Shown here: positions 1 to 11,181 of the stretch, one piece after another
How positions within the stretch are numbered: position 1 is the first letter of the stretch
Layout: every line of letters begins with the position of its first letter
From: Gnetum montanum
Taxonomy: Eukaryota; Streptophyta; Gnetopsida; Gnetales; Gnetaceae
DNA length: 64,000 nt
Direction: 5' to 3'
Assembly: GCA_015680685.1 (NCBI GenBank)
Contig: MNCI01030754.1
Location: 480,426 to 544,425, forward strand
Made by a program: the position numbers and the translations under genes
The notes under the pieces: generated by a model
What the model was told of the DNA's origin: nothing
Database searches by the model: none
Seen by the model: the letters and a program-made list of their open reading frames with translations, nothing else

Positions 1-120
1 AGTTTATTTGGAGGTATCTGGGCCTTGGTGTTGCCAGAGACTAGCAGGTACCTAAATCCTGTTCGAGGACACTCGTTGGCGGTCACGTCCCAAACGGTTG
101 CCAACAAGTCTCCCTTCATA
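1..120. repeat. Direct repeat, copy 1
   Basis: This segment matches 3667-3790 over much of its length; both start with the same AGTTTATTTGGAGGTAT block and share a GGGCCTTGGT core. Near its end GTTGGC and GCCAAC form a short inverted repeat; the second copy has the equivalent GTTGGTGA / TCACCAAC. The two copies lie 3.67 kb apart in the same orientation. They could be parts of LTRs or ends of a non-autonomous element, but no TG...CA boundary or target duplication could be fixed, and copy 1 begins at the window edge. Confidence 0.6.
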
Positions 121-1379
121 ATCAACTTAATGTTATGTGGTTAAAGGATGGAGAAATAGTCTGTACATTAATAAAGAGAGTCTCAAATCTATACGTAGGA
201 TCAAGAGCTTAGAATACCTAGGTGTTTAAAGAAACCATTAAGTTTTATTTTTTGAAAGTCTTGCCACCATCTTTTGAAGTACATTGTTAAATTGTGAAGA
301 ATGATAGTAAAACATAAACCATTATGAAGTTGTGTACCAAAGTACTCTAGGAGGAAGTTGAGATGAATTCCTACTTTGAACATTGTGATGAATCTTTTTC
401 ATAGATGTTGGTCTCCAAGGAAACCATTGATAGAAAGTAAGGACAATTGTTATGATATTGCCATATTTGTAAGGAGGGGAATCATGATACTATTGGTACA
501 TTTTTGGCGATTTCATGGAGTAGACTTTATAAGGTTGTAGCGTCGGAAGTAAATTATTAACGAAAAGAAAAAAGAGCTTAATATTGAAAGGAGATTCCAT
601 GATAAAAGAAGAGAGGGTTCCTGAAGATCTATGAAGGTATTAAAGCTTGAACAATGGTTTATGTTCCTTCAAGCATTTCCAAATGCTTGTGCAATAAGCT
701 CAAAAAGATCTTTGTAATAATAGCTTTTGCAAATTATAAAATCTAGTTGAATGAATAAGCTTAACTTATTACTTTAAAACAAAAGCTTCAGTTGCAATTC
801 CTTTTTGGCTTTAGCACATAAGTTATTATTCAATTATAGTCCTAAAATTGCAAAAAGATGAGATGAGCTATGCTAAGGTTATTGGAAGTGGAAACTATTT
901 TAGCTATGGAAAACCTTGTGAGAAACAAGTTTCATTGCACTCAACTTTAAACTTAACACTCTCATTAGCTATAGTTTATTTCACTTTTAGTCCCACCATT
1001 AGCTCCTTACAATAAGGATCTAGGATTATGAAGGTAGAGAAGACTTAGCAAAGATATTTAAGCTCTAAAAAAGGAAAGGAAAGGAAGCTTCATAAGCCAT
1101 TATCAATGTATCTAGCTTATTAGGAGTGTTATGATCACAATGGCTTGAAAGTTAGCATAGCACAAATATGTTGACCTCATAAGCTATTTCAATCGAGCTC
1201 TAGTATGGAAAGTTTAGATAAGTGATGAAAATTCTGAGTTGCAATATTGCACATAATAAGGAGCAAAAACATCTCATAAGCTTTGTGGGATTGATCCAAT
1301 AAAGAGTTTTTGGGTGTTCATAGATTCTCATCTAGAAGAGACTCATTCATTTAGGTGCTTAAAAGCTCATCTTGATCTT
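121..1379. other. AT-rich sequence without recognisable genes
   Basis: Stops are frequent in all frames. The one short minus-strand ORF at 201-383 has no recognisable motif. The segment lies between the paired direct repeats and may be the interior of a decayed element. Confidence 0.5.
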
Positions 1380-2260
1380 TCGATGTCACATTAGCTTTGC
1401 CACATATTAGCTTTCCACATCATCTTCTCTTCACATTAGCACACTATCAAGCCTATTCATAAGAATGGTTTTTTCCAATACAAACCCATTCTCCCATGTG
1501 GCAAGCTACCATGTTAGCATGTAGATTGATCTCATTTTTTATATCTAGATGAGTTTTCAGCCTTTGCCACATCATCTTCTATCCATGTCAGCATGACATT
1601 AGCAATGCCACATTGGCAACTAGAGGAATCACATTTTTCATCTAGATGGATTTTGCTTCATCTACCACATCATCTTCTACAAACATCAACATGATGTTAG
1701 CATATGCGACATCAACATGAGGCCAAGTTAGTATACCATATTAACATTGCCATGTCAGCTTCTGTCATGTCATCATGATGTCAGCAAGTTATCACGTCAG
1801 CTTCTAGAGGTGGTTCTTAAGGATTATTACTAGCTTAATGAATCCATTCTACCACATTAGCATATGCCACATCAACTCATAGAGCTAGGTCATGAAGCGA
1901 AAATTCAGCCCTACAAGATTGCTCTACCATGTCATCAATGCCATGATGACTTTGCCACCTTAGCTTCTTACCACATTAGCTTTTTGAGTTAGTTTGGAGG
2001 ATGAAATTTCTCCTCTACAAACTAGCTCTGTCACGTAAGCTCTAACACATTAGCGTATACCATGACAATGTTAGTGACATCATCATGATGTCTGCACTAT
2101 GTCATATCAGCATGCATAGTTTTTTTGTGAAGATAAAATTTAGCTTCTTGAACTAGCTCTACCACCTCAACATAGCATCATGTCATCACTGTCACATCAA
2201 CAACCTACCAGGTTAGCACATAGAGCTCATTCATGAGGCCACATTCTAGCCTCATTAAAG
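1380..2260. repeat. Degenerate short-motif repeat region
   Basis: Short phrases recur irregularly: CACATTAGC, GCCACATCA, CATCATGATGTCAGCA and ACATCATCTTC. Spacing is not constant, so this is not a clean tandem array but a compositionally biased stretch built from CATCA/TTAGC words. No ORF accompanies it. Confidence 0.5.
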
Positions 2261-2465
2261 AGCACATGGGGTTTGGTGCATTGAATAAAATCATTAAAAA
2301 GCATGCTATGATAAGAAGTTACTCACTGATTAGAAATTAAATAGCTTTAAAACTAAATTTAGTGAACCATGCTCTCTTAAAAGAATGTGGTTATCATTGA
2401 AGGAGCTCAGAATATGAAGGATTTGTAGGATAGTTATCCAACATCCTATATGAATAGAACACTTC

Positions 2466-2676
2466 GCAACTATAGCATTTAATTTCTATGGTAGTTGTAA
2501 CTATATTCTCATAGCAGTTGTAACTAATTTTAATTTTCCATGATGTTGTAATTACCGAACATGACACTTGGCAACTATAGTATTTAATTTCTATGGTAGT
2601 TGTAACTAAATTCCTATAGTGATTGTAACTAATTTTAATTTCCCATGATGTTGTAACTACCAAGAAGCCACTATAA
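2466..2676. repeat. Tandem duplication, ~105 bp unit, two copies
   Basis: The unit starting GCAACTATAG at 2466 is repeated at 2571. Both copies contain the same order of ATTTAATTTCTATGGTAG, TTGTAACTAATTTTAATTT and CCATGATGTTGTAA blocks, with scattered substitutions. A minus-strand ORF at 2394-2717 is a by-product of the duplication and shows no known domain. Confidence 0.75.
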
Positions 2677-3666
2677 AAAGAGCTTGAATGAAAGGGGAAA
2701 AAACTTGGAAGAAGCATTAAAGATTACTTGTAAGAATAACTTGCTAATTACATCATCAATTTAGCTACTTTGTTTAAATCCTATGAGTTCTTTTCTTCTC
2801 ATTTTGTCTTAGTTTTCTAGCTACTAGTTTAGATAGTACTATGTTTGATATTTAATTTTGGGATTTTCTAATTGCTCTTATAGCTCTATTTTCATGCAAT
2901 TCAAAACTTCTACTAGTTAGCCATGTAAGAGCTTATATTTTCCTTTGAAAATAATTTTGAGCAATTTAATAGTAATTCCTTTATGAAATTGCTTAATTGA
3001 GTATAGAGGGTCTAGAAAATCTTTGATATTTTGAGCTGACTTGAAATAGCTTCAATTACAAAGTTTTTTCATAATGTTCAATCTTGAAATTGTTATACCT
3101 TTTCAAATAGCTTGATTATTGCAATTCCTAACAACTATTAAATAGCCAAATAATGGCTTGTATTTCATCTTTTACAAAGCATTTTGACAATTTAATAGGA
3201 GTGTCTTTTATAAAATTGCTTATTGAGCTCAACAGATTTAGATAATTTGTAACACTTTGGATTGAATTGGAATAGCTTTATTTTGAAATGTTTCCTCATG
3301 TTCATTTTATCTTCCTTAAATGTTTAAGATTTGACACAAATCTTCCTTTTGTCTTCTTTTCTTTTAAAATCCATTGAATTTTGCTCTATTTCTATTTTTC
3401 TTGTGGACTTTTCTCTTTGGGGAAAACTAGGAGTAGATTTCTATAAAATTGTGCTTAAGCATTTTGGTGAAATTTTATTTTTTTCAAGCAACGTACTATA
3501 AGGACTATATATTGACAAAATAGGAATTTTTAATGACTTAGTATTTAACAAGGTTAGTTGAATTTCTATTATAATAGTCCATTACAATTTCATATGCAAA
3601 CCCAAGCATTTCAACAATCATAACAGCAAATACACATTTATACTTAATTCACTCTATTACCATTTA
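2677..3666. other. AT-rich sequence, nothing recognised
   Basis: Low-GC sequence with T-rich runs and no ORF of note. It leads directly into the second direct repeat. Confidence 0.5.
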
Positions 3667-3790
3667 GTTTATTTGGAGGTATTTGGGCCTTGGTATTTTT
3701 TAGAGACCAACAAACACCTAAACTTAAGTTTGAAGGAACACCTTCATTTCTCATGATCCTAGTCATGAGACCTAAAGTAAACGTTGGTGA
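3667..3790. repeat. Direct repeat, copy 2
   Basis: Second copy of the repeat at the start of the window, same orientation, with substitutions and small indels. It ends in a GTTGGTGA...TCACCAAC inverted repeat. A copia-type coding relic begins just downstream, so this may be the leader-side end of a copia LTR; that is inference only. Confidence 0.6.
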
Positions 3791-3799
3791 TTCCAAGCG

Positions 3800-4870
3800 G
3801 TCACCAACAATTCTTTTTGATGTTAGGAGGGCAAGAAAATTTATTACCTAAGTTCATTACATTCAAAGAGCCTGAGAGTCCTAGTGTATCTATAAATACA
3901 AATCACTATTTTGACAATGTAAAGAACTCAAAATTCAACATCATGATAAAGCAACAAGCTAAGAAGTTCACTTTGAACTATGCTAAAAAGATGCAAAAGA
4001 TAAAAGAGCATGGATATAATTCTTCCAATAATAATAAAAGTAAGTCTTTCTAGAATCAAATGGCTAGTACTGCTAGTGTTGTAAGGGACAATTATTCAAA
4101 TTCCCAATCCCTTATTATCATTTTCAATGCAACTATAACTAATAATATTAATGATGGTTTAGTTTATATCAATTCTAGTGTCTCTCATAATTTTATATGA
4201 AATAATTCCATATTATTTAATTTTAAAAGTAACTTAAAATCAACAACAAAAAATTAATACAAGTTGTTAATACTTGGGATATTAAAATTGAAAATCTCTT
4301 GTTAAAGGATGTTTTTTACTTTGCAAAGTTTACCATGAAATTAATATCCATTTATAAATTGATGTAATATGGCTTAATTATTGATTTACTAGAAATAGTC
4401 ATGGTGATTCATACTCTTATATACACCGTAAATGTCAAAATCTTTCTTTTGGAATTCCAAACAAGGGAATGTTTAAATTAGTTAACAATCATATTGAAAA
4501 AGTATTTGTTACAATAGAGCAAGATGAGTTAATTTGCTAGCATTTAAAACATGAACATGAAACTATAAATTTTTTAAAGAAGCTACATCAAATTTATTCC
4601 ACTATTCCTAAATTTAATGTCTTGGTGAAGGATTTAAATTGCAAGAATTGTAGAATGGGAAAGTTGCATTAATTATCATTTCCAAAATAAAGTTTTCAAA
4701 AAACTACCCAATTATTGAAGCTAATTCACTTAGATGTTTATGATTCATTTACTTCTAAATCAAGGATGAATGAATGGTACTTTATGTTATTCATAGATGA
4801 CTTTACTTGTATGACTTGGATTTACAAGTTGATCACACAAAGTCCTAGGTTTTTAAGAAGTCCAAACATT
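3800..4870 (+). pseudogene. Ty1/copia polyprotein fragment (protease, GAG-pre-integrase, integrase start)
   Basis: A degraded copia-type polyprotein. The segment around 4300-4370 reads like the end of the copia protease (a LLLKDVFYFAKF-like stretch followed by KLISIYKL). Around 4519-4670 a GAG-pre-integrase domain follows, with LKHEHE and the CKNC pair of a zinc motif followed by RMGKLH. The open frame 4715-4951 holds the start of the integrase core: LIHLDVYDS carries the first catalytic Asp, and FIDDFT is a conserved core motif of the family. The rest of integrase, RT and RNase H are missing. The 3784-4053 ORF just upstream could be the Gag C-terminus, but it has no diagnostic motif. Many stops and frameshifts make it non-functional. 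Confidence 0.8.
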
Positions 4871-4959
4871 TTAACAATTTGGTTAAAAATGGGTGTCAAA
4901 CCCCAAAATATAAATATATTAAAAATAAAAATTCAAAGTACAAAAGTATAGAAGTAATG

Positions 4960-5224
4960 GATAAACTCCAAAACTACAAAAAGAAAAGGCCTAAGGGTTT
5001 TGAAATGTCTATTCAAGTTTTCATACTTACAACCAATCCTGAAAAACATCCCCTCTAGAGTAGGAAAAGGATTAGACCTTACCCTTGTTCAGGAGTGCAC
5101 AAATGAGTTTTTACTTCATACTAAAGGCTTCTTATTAATAAAAAAGAAAAACTAAAGAATTTCGCTAAAAATCAAGACTCATTTGAGGATGGAAATAAGG
5201 TAATCATGAGTCCCTTAGTGCAAC
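4960..5224. other. Spacer between copia and gypsy relics
   Basis: Short gene-free stretch. Nothing recognisable. Confidence 0.4.
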
Positions 5225-6215
5225 CATGGGAAGATACTACTCTTTGCTACAATGTTGTCTAGGTCATGGTTTTTTAAAGAGGAAGTAGCTTCATCACATC
5301 ATAGATGGGCTTAAAAATAAAACTAGGGAGACTCTTGGGGTCTATGCCCTAGGGATACTATTGTAAATGAATACCCACTAGATCTAAAGGATTAATGACC
5401 AAGTAGTAAAAAAAGAAGTAGAGTTAAAGAAAAGAGAAAGTGTAGAGGAGTACAACAAATATCCCTCCGCCCACAACAAGGAGATCCATATATATGATCC
5501 AAACGAGGAAGCACCATTAGAGGAGCTCATGCAAAGAAAGACCTTACTCATCCAAAAATCCATTACTGAAATTTTGGCCAAGGTAGACAAGATATGAAAC
5601 TCTTTTGATGAAAGGTTCCAAATGGTATTATCATTTATAGGGTAAAGCTATAGTAGTTGAGGGGGCTGCAAATTCTGATTTAGAAAACAAAGGGTATGAC
5701 ATATGCCAATACAAACATCTAAAGGTTCTTGCCTAATTTTGTTACACTTCCAAGAATCTAGGGTATATGCCTTAAATAAAGAATTTGTCAATAGGTAAGC
5801 ACCCAAGAGGTTGTCCTACCCTCAAGATAGCTATAAGTAGTAGTTCCACCAAAAATAATACTATCCAAGTGGAATGTCATCTCAACCTCAAAACTACTAT
5901 TAGTAGTGGCATAATCCACAGTCATGAGGGATGCCATCACTAAGGTAGTAGTACCCTTACCAAGAGCCAGATTCTTATGAGTATTATTTCCAATAGTTGG
6001 TGGCACTAAGTGGCTCCACTATCCATACAACTTCTCATCATTACTATCCTTCCAAATATCATAGACCTGTCACTCCACAAACTAATCCCCCTCTACATAT
6101 ACTTCTCAATGTTTGCAATACAATGCACCTCATGCTTCCACTCCCTTGCCACCTATACTACATATGCAAGGTAAAATACCATAGTAGCCTTAACAATGGA
6201 ATACCATAAGAGCCA
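5225..6215 (+). pseudogene. Ty3/gypsy Gag relic
   Basis: The plus strand carries pieces of the same Gag family seen at 48908-51940. They include a segment around 5290-5340 matching the GLHNQTRETLG-type region of the later copy, a charged Lys/Glu-rich stretch, a region ending in SITEILAKVDK, and a Tyr/Pro/Gln-rich C-terminus at 5790-6200 parallel to that at 51040-51460. Frames change several times. Minus-strand ORFs here (5384-5590, 5788-6006) are shadows. It probably belongs to the same element as the RT/RNase H relic that follows, with protease and most of RT deleted. Confidence 0.7.
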
Positions 6216-6239
6216 AAAATTTTTAAGTGGACATTAATT

Positions 6240-7240
6240 CAAGTGGTACATTGGTTAAGAATCTAAGGTCATTTTTCGGGTACGTTGGTTATCAGAGGTA
6301 CTTCATCAAAAATTTCTCTAGAATTGCTAAATCATTGGTGGAGCTCACGAAGAAGAATGAAATAGTTAAATGGATTAAGGAATATGAGTGAGCATTCCAA
6401 ATCTTGAAGTAGAAGCTCATAGAAACATTAATCCTATAAGCATCTAATTGGTCCAAACCATTCAACTTCATGATTGATGCATCAAGCTATGCTTTGGTAG
6501 CAGTACTTACATAAATCGATTATCATAAATGTCCATATTATATCCATTGTACTAGTAGAAGCATTGTGGGTGCACAACTCAACTAGATCACAATAAAAGA
6601 GAAACTAATGATAGTGGTGGATGCTCTTAAAAAATTTGGATACTATGTGCTTGGGTATCTAGTTTTTATGTACACAGATCATAGTGCCATTTTCTTTCTC
6701 GTGAATATACCAATAGTAAGCTCCTATGTTATACAATGGTTGGTGATTTTATAAAAATTTGATTTAACAAAGATAGAAAGGGAATCGAGAATGTTATTAT
6801 CAATTATTTCTTTCAATTAAGATGGGATAACAAGGTTGATGAAGAGCCTTTATCTGATCAATTTCTAGATGAGTTTCTTTTTTCTTATTCATGAAAATGA
6901 TAAAAATGAGATGGAGGAATGATGACCAAATGAAGATTAACTCTCAGTTTTTCAAGATGCTTATAAAGATATGTGTGGGGGTCATTATGTAGAAAGGAGA
7001 GTAACCATTAAAATCTTGATGGTAGGATATTTTGGCCCATAGTCTTCAACAATGCTCATCATTTTTCCTATTCATGAAAATGATGTCAATGAGATGATGG
7101 AATGATAGTCAGAATGGCAAGGCTCCAACAATGAATTCAACCACTAAAGCCTTTCGATCTTTGGGGGCTTAACTTCATGGGATCCATCACCCCAATGTAC
7201 AATGGAAGTCTTACATCATTATTTGTGATCGATCTTTAAA
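6240..7240 (+). pseudogene. Ty3/gypsy RT C-terminus, RNase H and integrase N-terminus relic
   Basis: Begins with the RT end motif (FFGYVGYQRYFIKNFSRIAK-like). The RNase H domain follows: FMIDASSYALVAVLT holds the first catalytic Asp, then KKFGYYVLGYLVFMYTDHSA. Around 6950-7020 a CGGHYVERR-type stretch matches the integrase zinc-binding region. Around 7140-7200 a PFDLWGLNFMGSI-like stretch corresponds to the start of the integrase core, with the catalytic Asp replaced by Asn. Stops interrupt all domains. The integrase zinc region resembles the one at 57610-58590, suggesting the same Athila-like family, but this copy is too decayed to be sure. Confidence 0.8.
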
Positions 7241-7754
7241 AGCTAATGCAACACTTAAGGGTGAAACATAAACTTATAATACCCTATCACACCAAGCCAA
7301 TAGTAACATCCCTATTAATTATATGTAAAATCCTATAAATAACTCATAGAGATCCTACAAAATCCAAGGATCTAGATTTAACCTTAAGTTATTGATTTAA
7401 ATAGAAGACATAAAATAAATAAAAATTACTAATTATATGTATAAATATAGTAGAGCCATCTAGCATAATAAAATTTCAAATTAATCACATAAATAATCAA
7501 ATAAAAATTTTAAAAGAGAAAAATAGAGATTTACACAGCCAAAAAATGTAGATGTTGAAAAATTTCACTAATTACATCATCCAATAGTACATAAAATAAC
7601 AATCCCAACGACACTTGTTTCACCTCAATTAGATATCTAGAAATAAAGATATTCAAGTTTAAAGTTTATCAATTAATTAATAAAATTATGAATATATAAT
7701 AAAAAATATTAAAATTTCCTAAACCTATAGCATGCACGGAAATAAAAAATGTTN
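7241..7754. other. AT-rich sequence without recognisable genes
   Basis: Very AT-rich, possibly an eroded element end or LTR. One undetermined base (N) lies at 7754, directly at the edge of the foldback element. Confidence 0.4.
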
Positions 7755-8065
7755 AAGCCCGACTACTAGATGAGGTAATAAGATATCTAAAAATGGAATC
7801 ACTCATCCATCCTCTGTTTCTCTACCCCTATTCCAATTTAGTTATATCCTATCAATCAAGTTTGTTTTGTCTTTTTTTGTTCATGGCGTTTTTGAGCCAT
7901 TAGTTATGCAAGAGATTTATTTCTAAAAAATGCCATGAATAAATAAAGACAGAAAAAACTTGATTGATAGGATAAAACTAAATTGGAAAAGGGGTAGAGA
8001 AACAGAGGATGGATGAGTGATTCCATTTTTAGATATCTTATTTACCTCATCTAGTAGTCGGGCTT
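7755..8065. mobile_element. Foldback element / MITE with ~140 bp inverted arms
   Basis: Left arm 7755-7893 and right arm 7925-8065 are reverse complements with only a handful of mismatches and 1-2 bp indels; the loop is about 30 bp. The termini are AAGCCCGACTACTAGATGAG and its complement. The element is therefore almost entirely hairpin, with no coding capacity. The near identity of the arms contrasts with the heavy decay of neighbouring coding relics, so it is either younger or maintained by arm-to-arm conversion. A clear target duplication cannot be read because of the N at the left edge; a GTT on each side is compatible with a short one. Confidence 0.85.
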
Positions 8066-8385
8066 GGTTAAAATCATCTCGGCCAATTGATACATCTCAA
8101 CTAGTGGAGCGGTTTTGTAGGCAATGAGTAGAATTTAATTATTTTTTGAAGTTTTTAAGTTATCACTTATCATTCTAAAGGACATAGTTATAAATGTTCA
8201 TGTTGTTAAAATATTAATAGAACTATTTAAATAACATCACTATTTGCATTCCAAATAATATATACTAGTAAACATAAATTAGCAGAAATAAAAGTTTATA
8301 TATTCCGTATATGTCAATGAAGGAATACATTACACAATTATTGCAACAAACATTACAGAGTTGTAGAATAGGATTGAGCAAAAGG
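8066..8385. other. Gene-free spacer
   Basis: AT-rich, no feature recognised; it runs into the C-terminal end of the Helitron helicase relic. Confidence 0.4.
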
Positions 8386-10434
8386 AAAAATACAGTGATA
8401 AGTGTGAACTCAATATGCCTAATCCTCCAATTGAGCAAAATGAACTTCCTATGCAATTCTACTATGAAGATGCTTAGCATTTGAAATCTTTCTGTATCTC
8501 TGTATAGAGAAAGGAGGATGAATCTTTAAAAAATCAATGGTTTTAACTCTAGATAATGTAAAAATGTTAAACTCATAACTTCTCTTGAACCCATGTCAAT
8601 AGTAGCCTTATCTAATGTCATTCCTTGAGATTTATGAATAGTCATGGTCCTTGCCAACTATAACAATAACTAACATGATGCTCCTTGAACCACAAGTATA
8701 ATTAGCACATGATGAGGATTACCATTATCAAAGGGACATCCTATGTAGGAGTCAAAATCAACAACAATGTATGATGGTAATGCAAGTGGTCGTTTACCTG
8801 GACAATACATAATACTATGAATTGTGCTAAGTGCACCATTCACCAATCCTGCTTTAGGCTAAAGGTTAACTATGAGCATAACCCTTGTACCTTCACATAT
8901 AAGCAAAGATCACTCAATATCATCATCTTCATCATTTGAGATTCTAAATCCACAAGGATCTCTATTTGCTACACACACAACAACGGGTCTTTGCATTATT
9001 TGCAACATCTTCTTATTGTGTGATTGGACTTTATCCTTTGTATCATATAAATGCATTTATTTTTCAAAACCATCTAATCCACTTAAAGTGGATGGAAGAT
9101 TCATTCAAGGAGCCAAGAAATTATAATCTTCATCATGGCTTTTTCCTTCTCTAATATGCATCAATACTTTCCTAAATATTTGTTGTTGAGGATCAATTTC
9201 AAACTAATGATAAATTACATCTAAAATAACAAAGGTATGAAGTGATTGCCAAACCTCTATAATATTTGGATTCTTGGATGCATAAGACACAACATCAACT
9301 ACAAGAGGAAGATGACCCAAATCACCTATGAGTATCACTCATCTTCCTCCAAAAACTTCATTGTGATGTTTTGGAAAAGTTTCTCTCAATCATCTATCAA
9401 TGCTTTGTAATAATCTTCCTCTCACAAAACTCATTTCATCAATTATTATATATCTTACCTATGATAGTTGATGTTGTATACTTATATTTGCAGAGGAAGA
9501 GAGTTCTTTGTAGGCACCTATTCCAATGCTCAAACTAGAATGAATGGTTGTTGCATTAATGTTAAATGTTGTAGCTCCTATGGGTGCCATGACAAGCATT
9601 ATATTTTTCATGGAAATATTTCATGAAAGCATTACAAAGTGACCCTATGAGAAATGAATTTCCTGTACCACTTCATTTCAATCACTTCATCATTAGAACC
9701 AAGATTTCACTTCACATCTCTAAACAGATAATGCAACAACAACATAGTCCAAAAGTATTCAATCCATTTTTGTTTCCCTTGCTTTGGTGGGATGATAAAC
9801 TTGGGATAATATCTGACAATAGCATCTAGCTCTAGGTGACCTGGATTCCAATTTGGGTTCTTTTTATTCTTCATGTTGTAATTGTACTCTTTAAAAACCT
9901 ACAACAATGATACACCCTCCATCGGAAGTGGACATTTTTTATACATATTAATAAGAGTTGTGAAGTTTTTAGCTTCATCAGTTTCATTTGAATTAATTTG
10001 AAATTTTTTGTACACCTCTCAAGAAACATTAAGTGTGCAAAAAACATGAATATAGTTTACCAAAGGAAGCTCATACAACATGTGATAGACCTCCACAACA
10101 TTAATGTCTCTATTTACAACAACATCCATCATGAGCTTTCCATAGACTAATAAAGCATCTTCATGAGGATCCCTTGACTCAAAAATTTGCAGCAACATGT
10201 CATGAAAATATTGTGATCTCTTCTCTATTTTAGCTACATATTTCGTGATATATTTTATAACAACATATCATGACATTACTGGCTAAAAATATGTATTTTC
10301 CCTTCATGTTTGAAGCTTTATTCTATTATGAACATTAAGCCTAAATTCATTTCTTCAAGAAACATAAGTAATCTAATTATTATTTTCTAAATCTCTTTGA
10401 AGAGTGGATTCTAAAAATAATGAACAAGGAACAT
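8386..10434 (-). pseudogene. Helitron-type Pif1 helicase relic, main part
   Basis: Read on the minus strand this is the Pif1-like SF1B helicase portion of a Helitron-like transposase. Order from N to C: a TKYVAKIEKRS motif near 10230, where Helitron replicase proteins join the helicase; Walker A GTGNSFLIG near 9660, with Lys replaced by Asn; Walker B IIIDEMS near 9440; GDLGHLPL near 9320; KAGLVNGALSTIHSI and KRPLALPSYIVVDF near 8790-8860; and the final helicase motif TIHKSQGMTLDKAT near 8625. An ALSRVK-like region is recognisable with frameshifts, ending near 8390. Numerous stops. The remaining N-terminal part lies at 38809-38960 beyond the inserted retrotransposon. A stand-alone Pif1 gene is less likely because the upstream motifs are those of Helitron proteins. 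Confidence 0.88.
10430..10434. repeat. Target site duplication AACAT (left)
   Basis: AACAT immediately precedes the 5' LTR and is repeated at 38809-38813 directly after the 3' LTR. A 5 bp duplication is standard for Ty3/gypsy integration. Confidence 0.95.
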
Positions 10435-10942
10435 TGTAACGTCTTGTCCCTTGTTAAGGATGGAAATAATTGTAAACAATGTAATAAACCTTCAAATGAA
10501 CGGGCACCTTGTTTTGAGGAGTTACGATTATTCATGTATCCCTTGGGAAAGGGTTTGACCTATGTCATTTAACACTGGGTTTAGAGGTCATGCTAACATG
10601 GAGTTATGGAGTCAGAAGAGGAAACTAATGAGAGCCAGGTAAAGCGAGAAAAGAAGGGACTAATCTCCCCTTTAGCTAGATAGCCTAACTATGGTGGCAG
10701 TGTAGGATTGCCTCTAAGGCTTAAGTGGCATAGGAAGATAACCCAAAGGATGTTATCATATTCTTTTCTATTAATAATTTTTTTTATTTTCTTCTTTTTT
10801 ATTTTGCAATACCAATTATTTATTTACCAGTTAATTCATTTATTAGGTATTTATGATGCTTCCATTATATTATCTAAGAAAATAATGAATGTGATAAATT
10901 AAGTGATCATATTCTTATGACATCTAGGAATGGGATGTCACA
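10435..10942 (+). repeat. 5' LTR of the outer element
   Basis: 508 bp, starts TGTAAC and ends GTCACA. It aligns end to end with 38301-38808. Conserved blocks include TCCCTTGTTAAGGATGG, TATCCCTTGGGAAAGGGTTT and GCCTCTAAGGCTTAAGTGG. No clear TATA box was picked out. Confidence 0.95.
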
Positions 10943-10958
10943 TTTGGTATCAAAGAAA
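10943..10958 (+). promoter_or_regulatory. Primer binding site, tRNA-Met type
   Basis: TTTGGTATCAAAGA begins right after the LTR. It matches the common plant primer site TGGTATCAGAGC for the initiator tRNA-Met 3' end, with G to A changes consistent with decay. Confidence 0.85.
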
Positions 10959-11063
10959 ATCATGATTCAGGAGCCAAAGTGGAAGAAAAACATTATTTTA
11001 TTATTATTATTATAAAACACAAGTACATCTAAGTAAAATGTTAAAATGGAAGAAAAAATTTAC

Positions 11064-11069
11064 TTTATT
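11064..11069 (-). terminator. Candidate poly(A) signal of the antisense unit (outer element)
   Basis: TTTATT on the plus strand reads AATAAA on the minus strand, about 115 bp past the TGA at 11182-11184. In AT-rich DNA this hexamer is common, so its value is mainly positional. Confidence 0.4.
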
Positions 11070-11181
11070 TTATTGTGTAAAAAAGTAACAGGAAGTACAT
11101 CCAAGTAGAATACAAAAAAGGAAGAATAGGAGAAAGAAGCAGAACACTAAAATGAAAAAGATATAAAGAAAATAACTATGA

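Noticed and set aside
1-120. tRNA-derived SINE (GTTCGAGGAC resembles a B box)
   Set aside because: No A box at the right distance and no poly(A) or simple-repeat tail.
8872-9154. Plus-strand ORFs
   Set aside because: Opposite strand of the Helitron helicase relic, whose motifs are on the minus strand.
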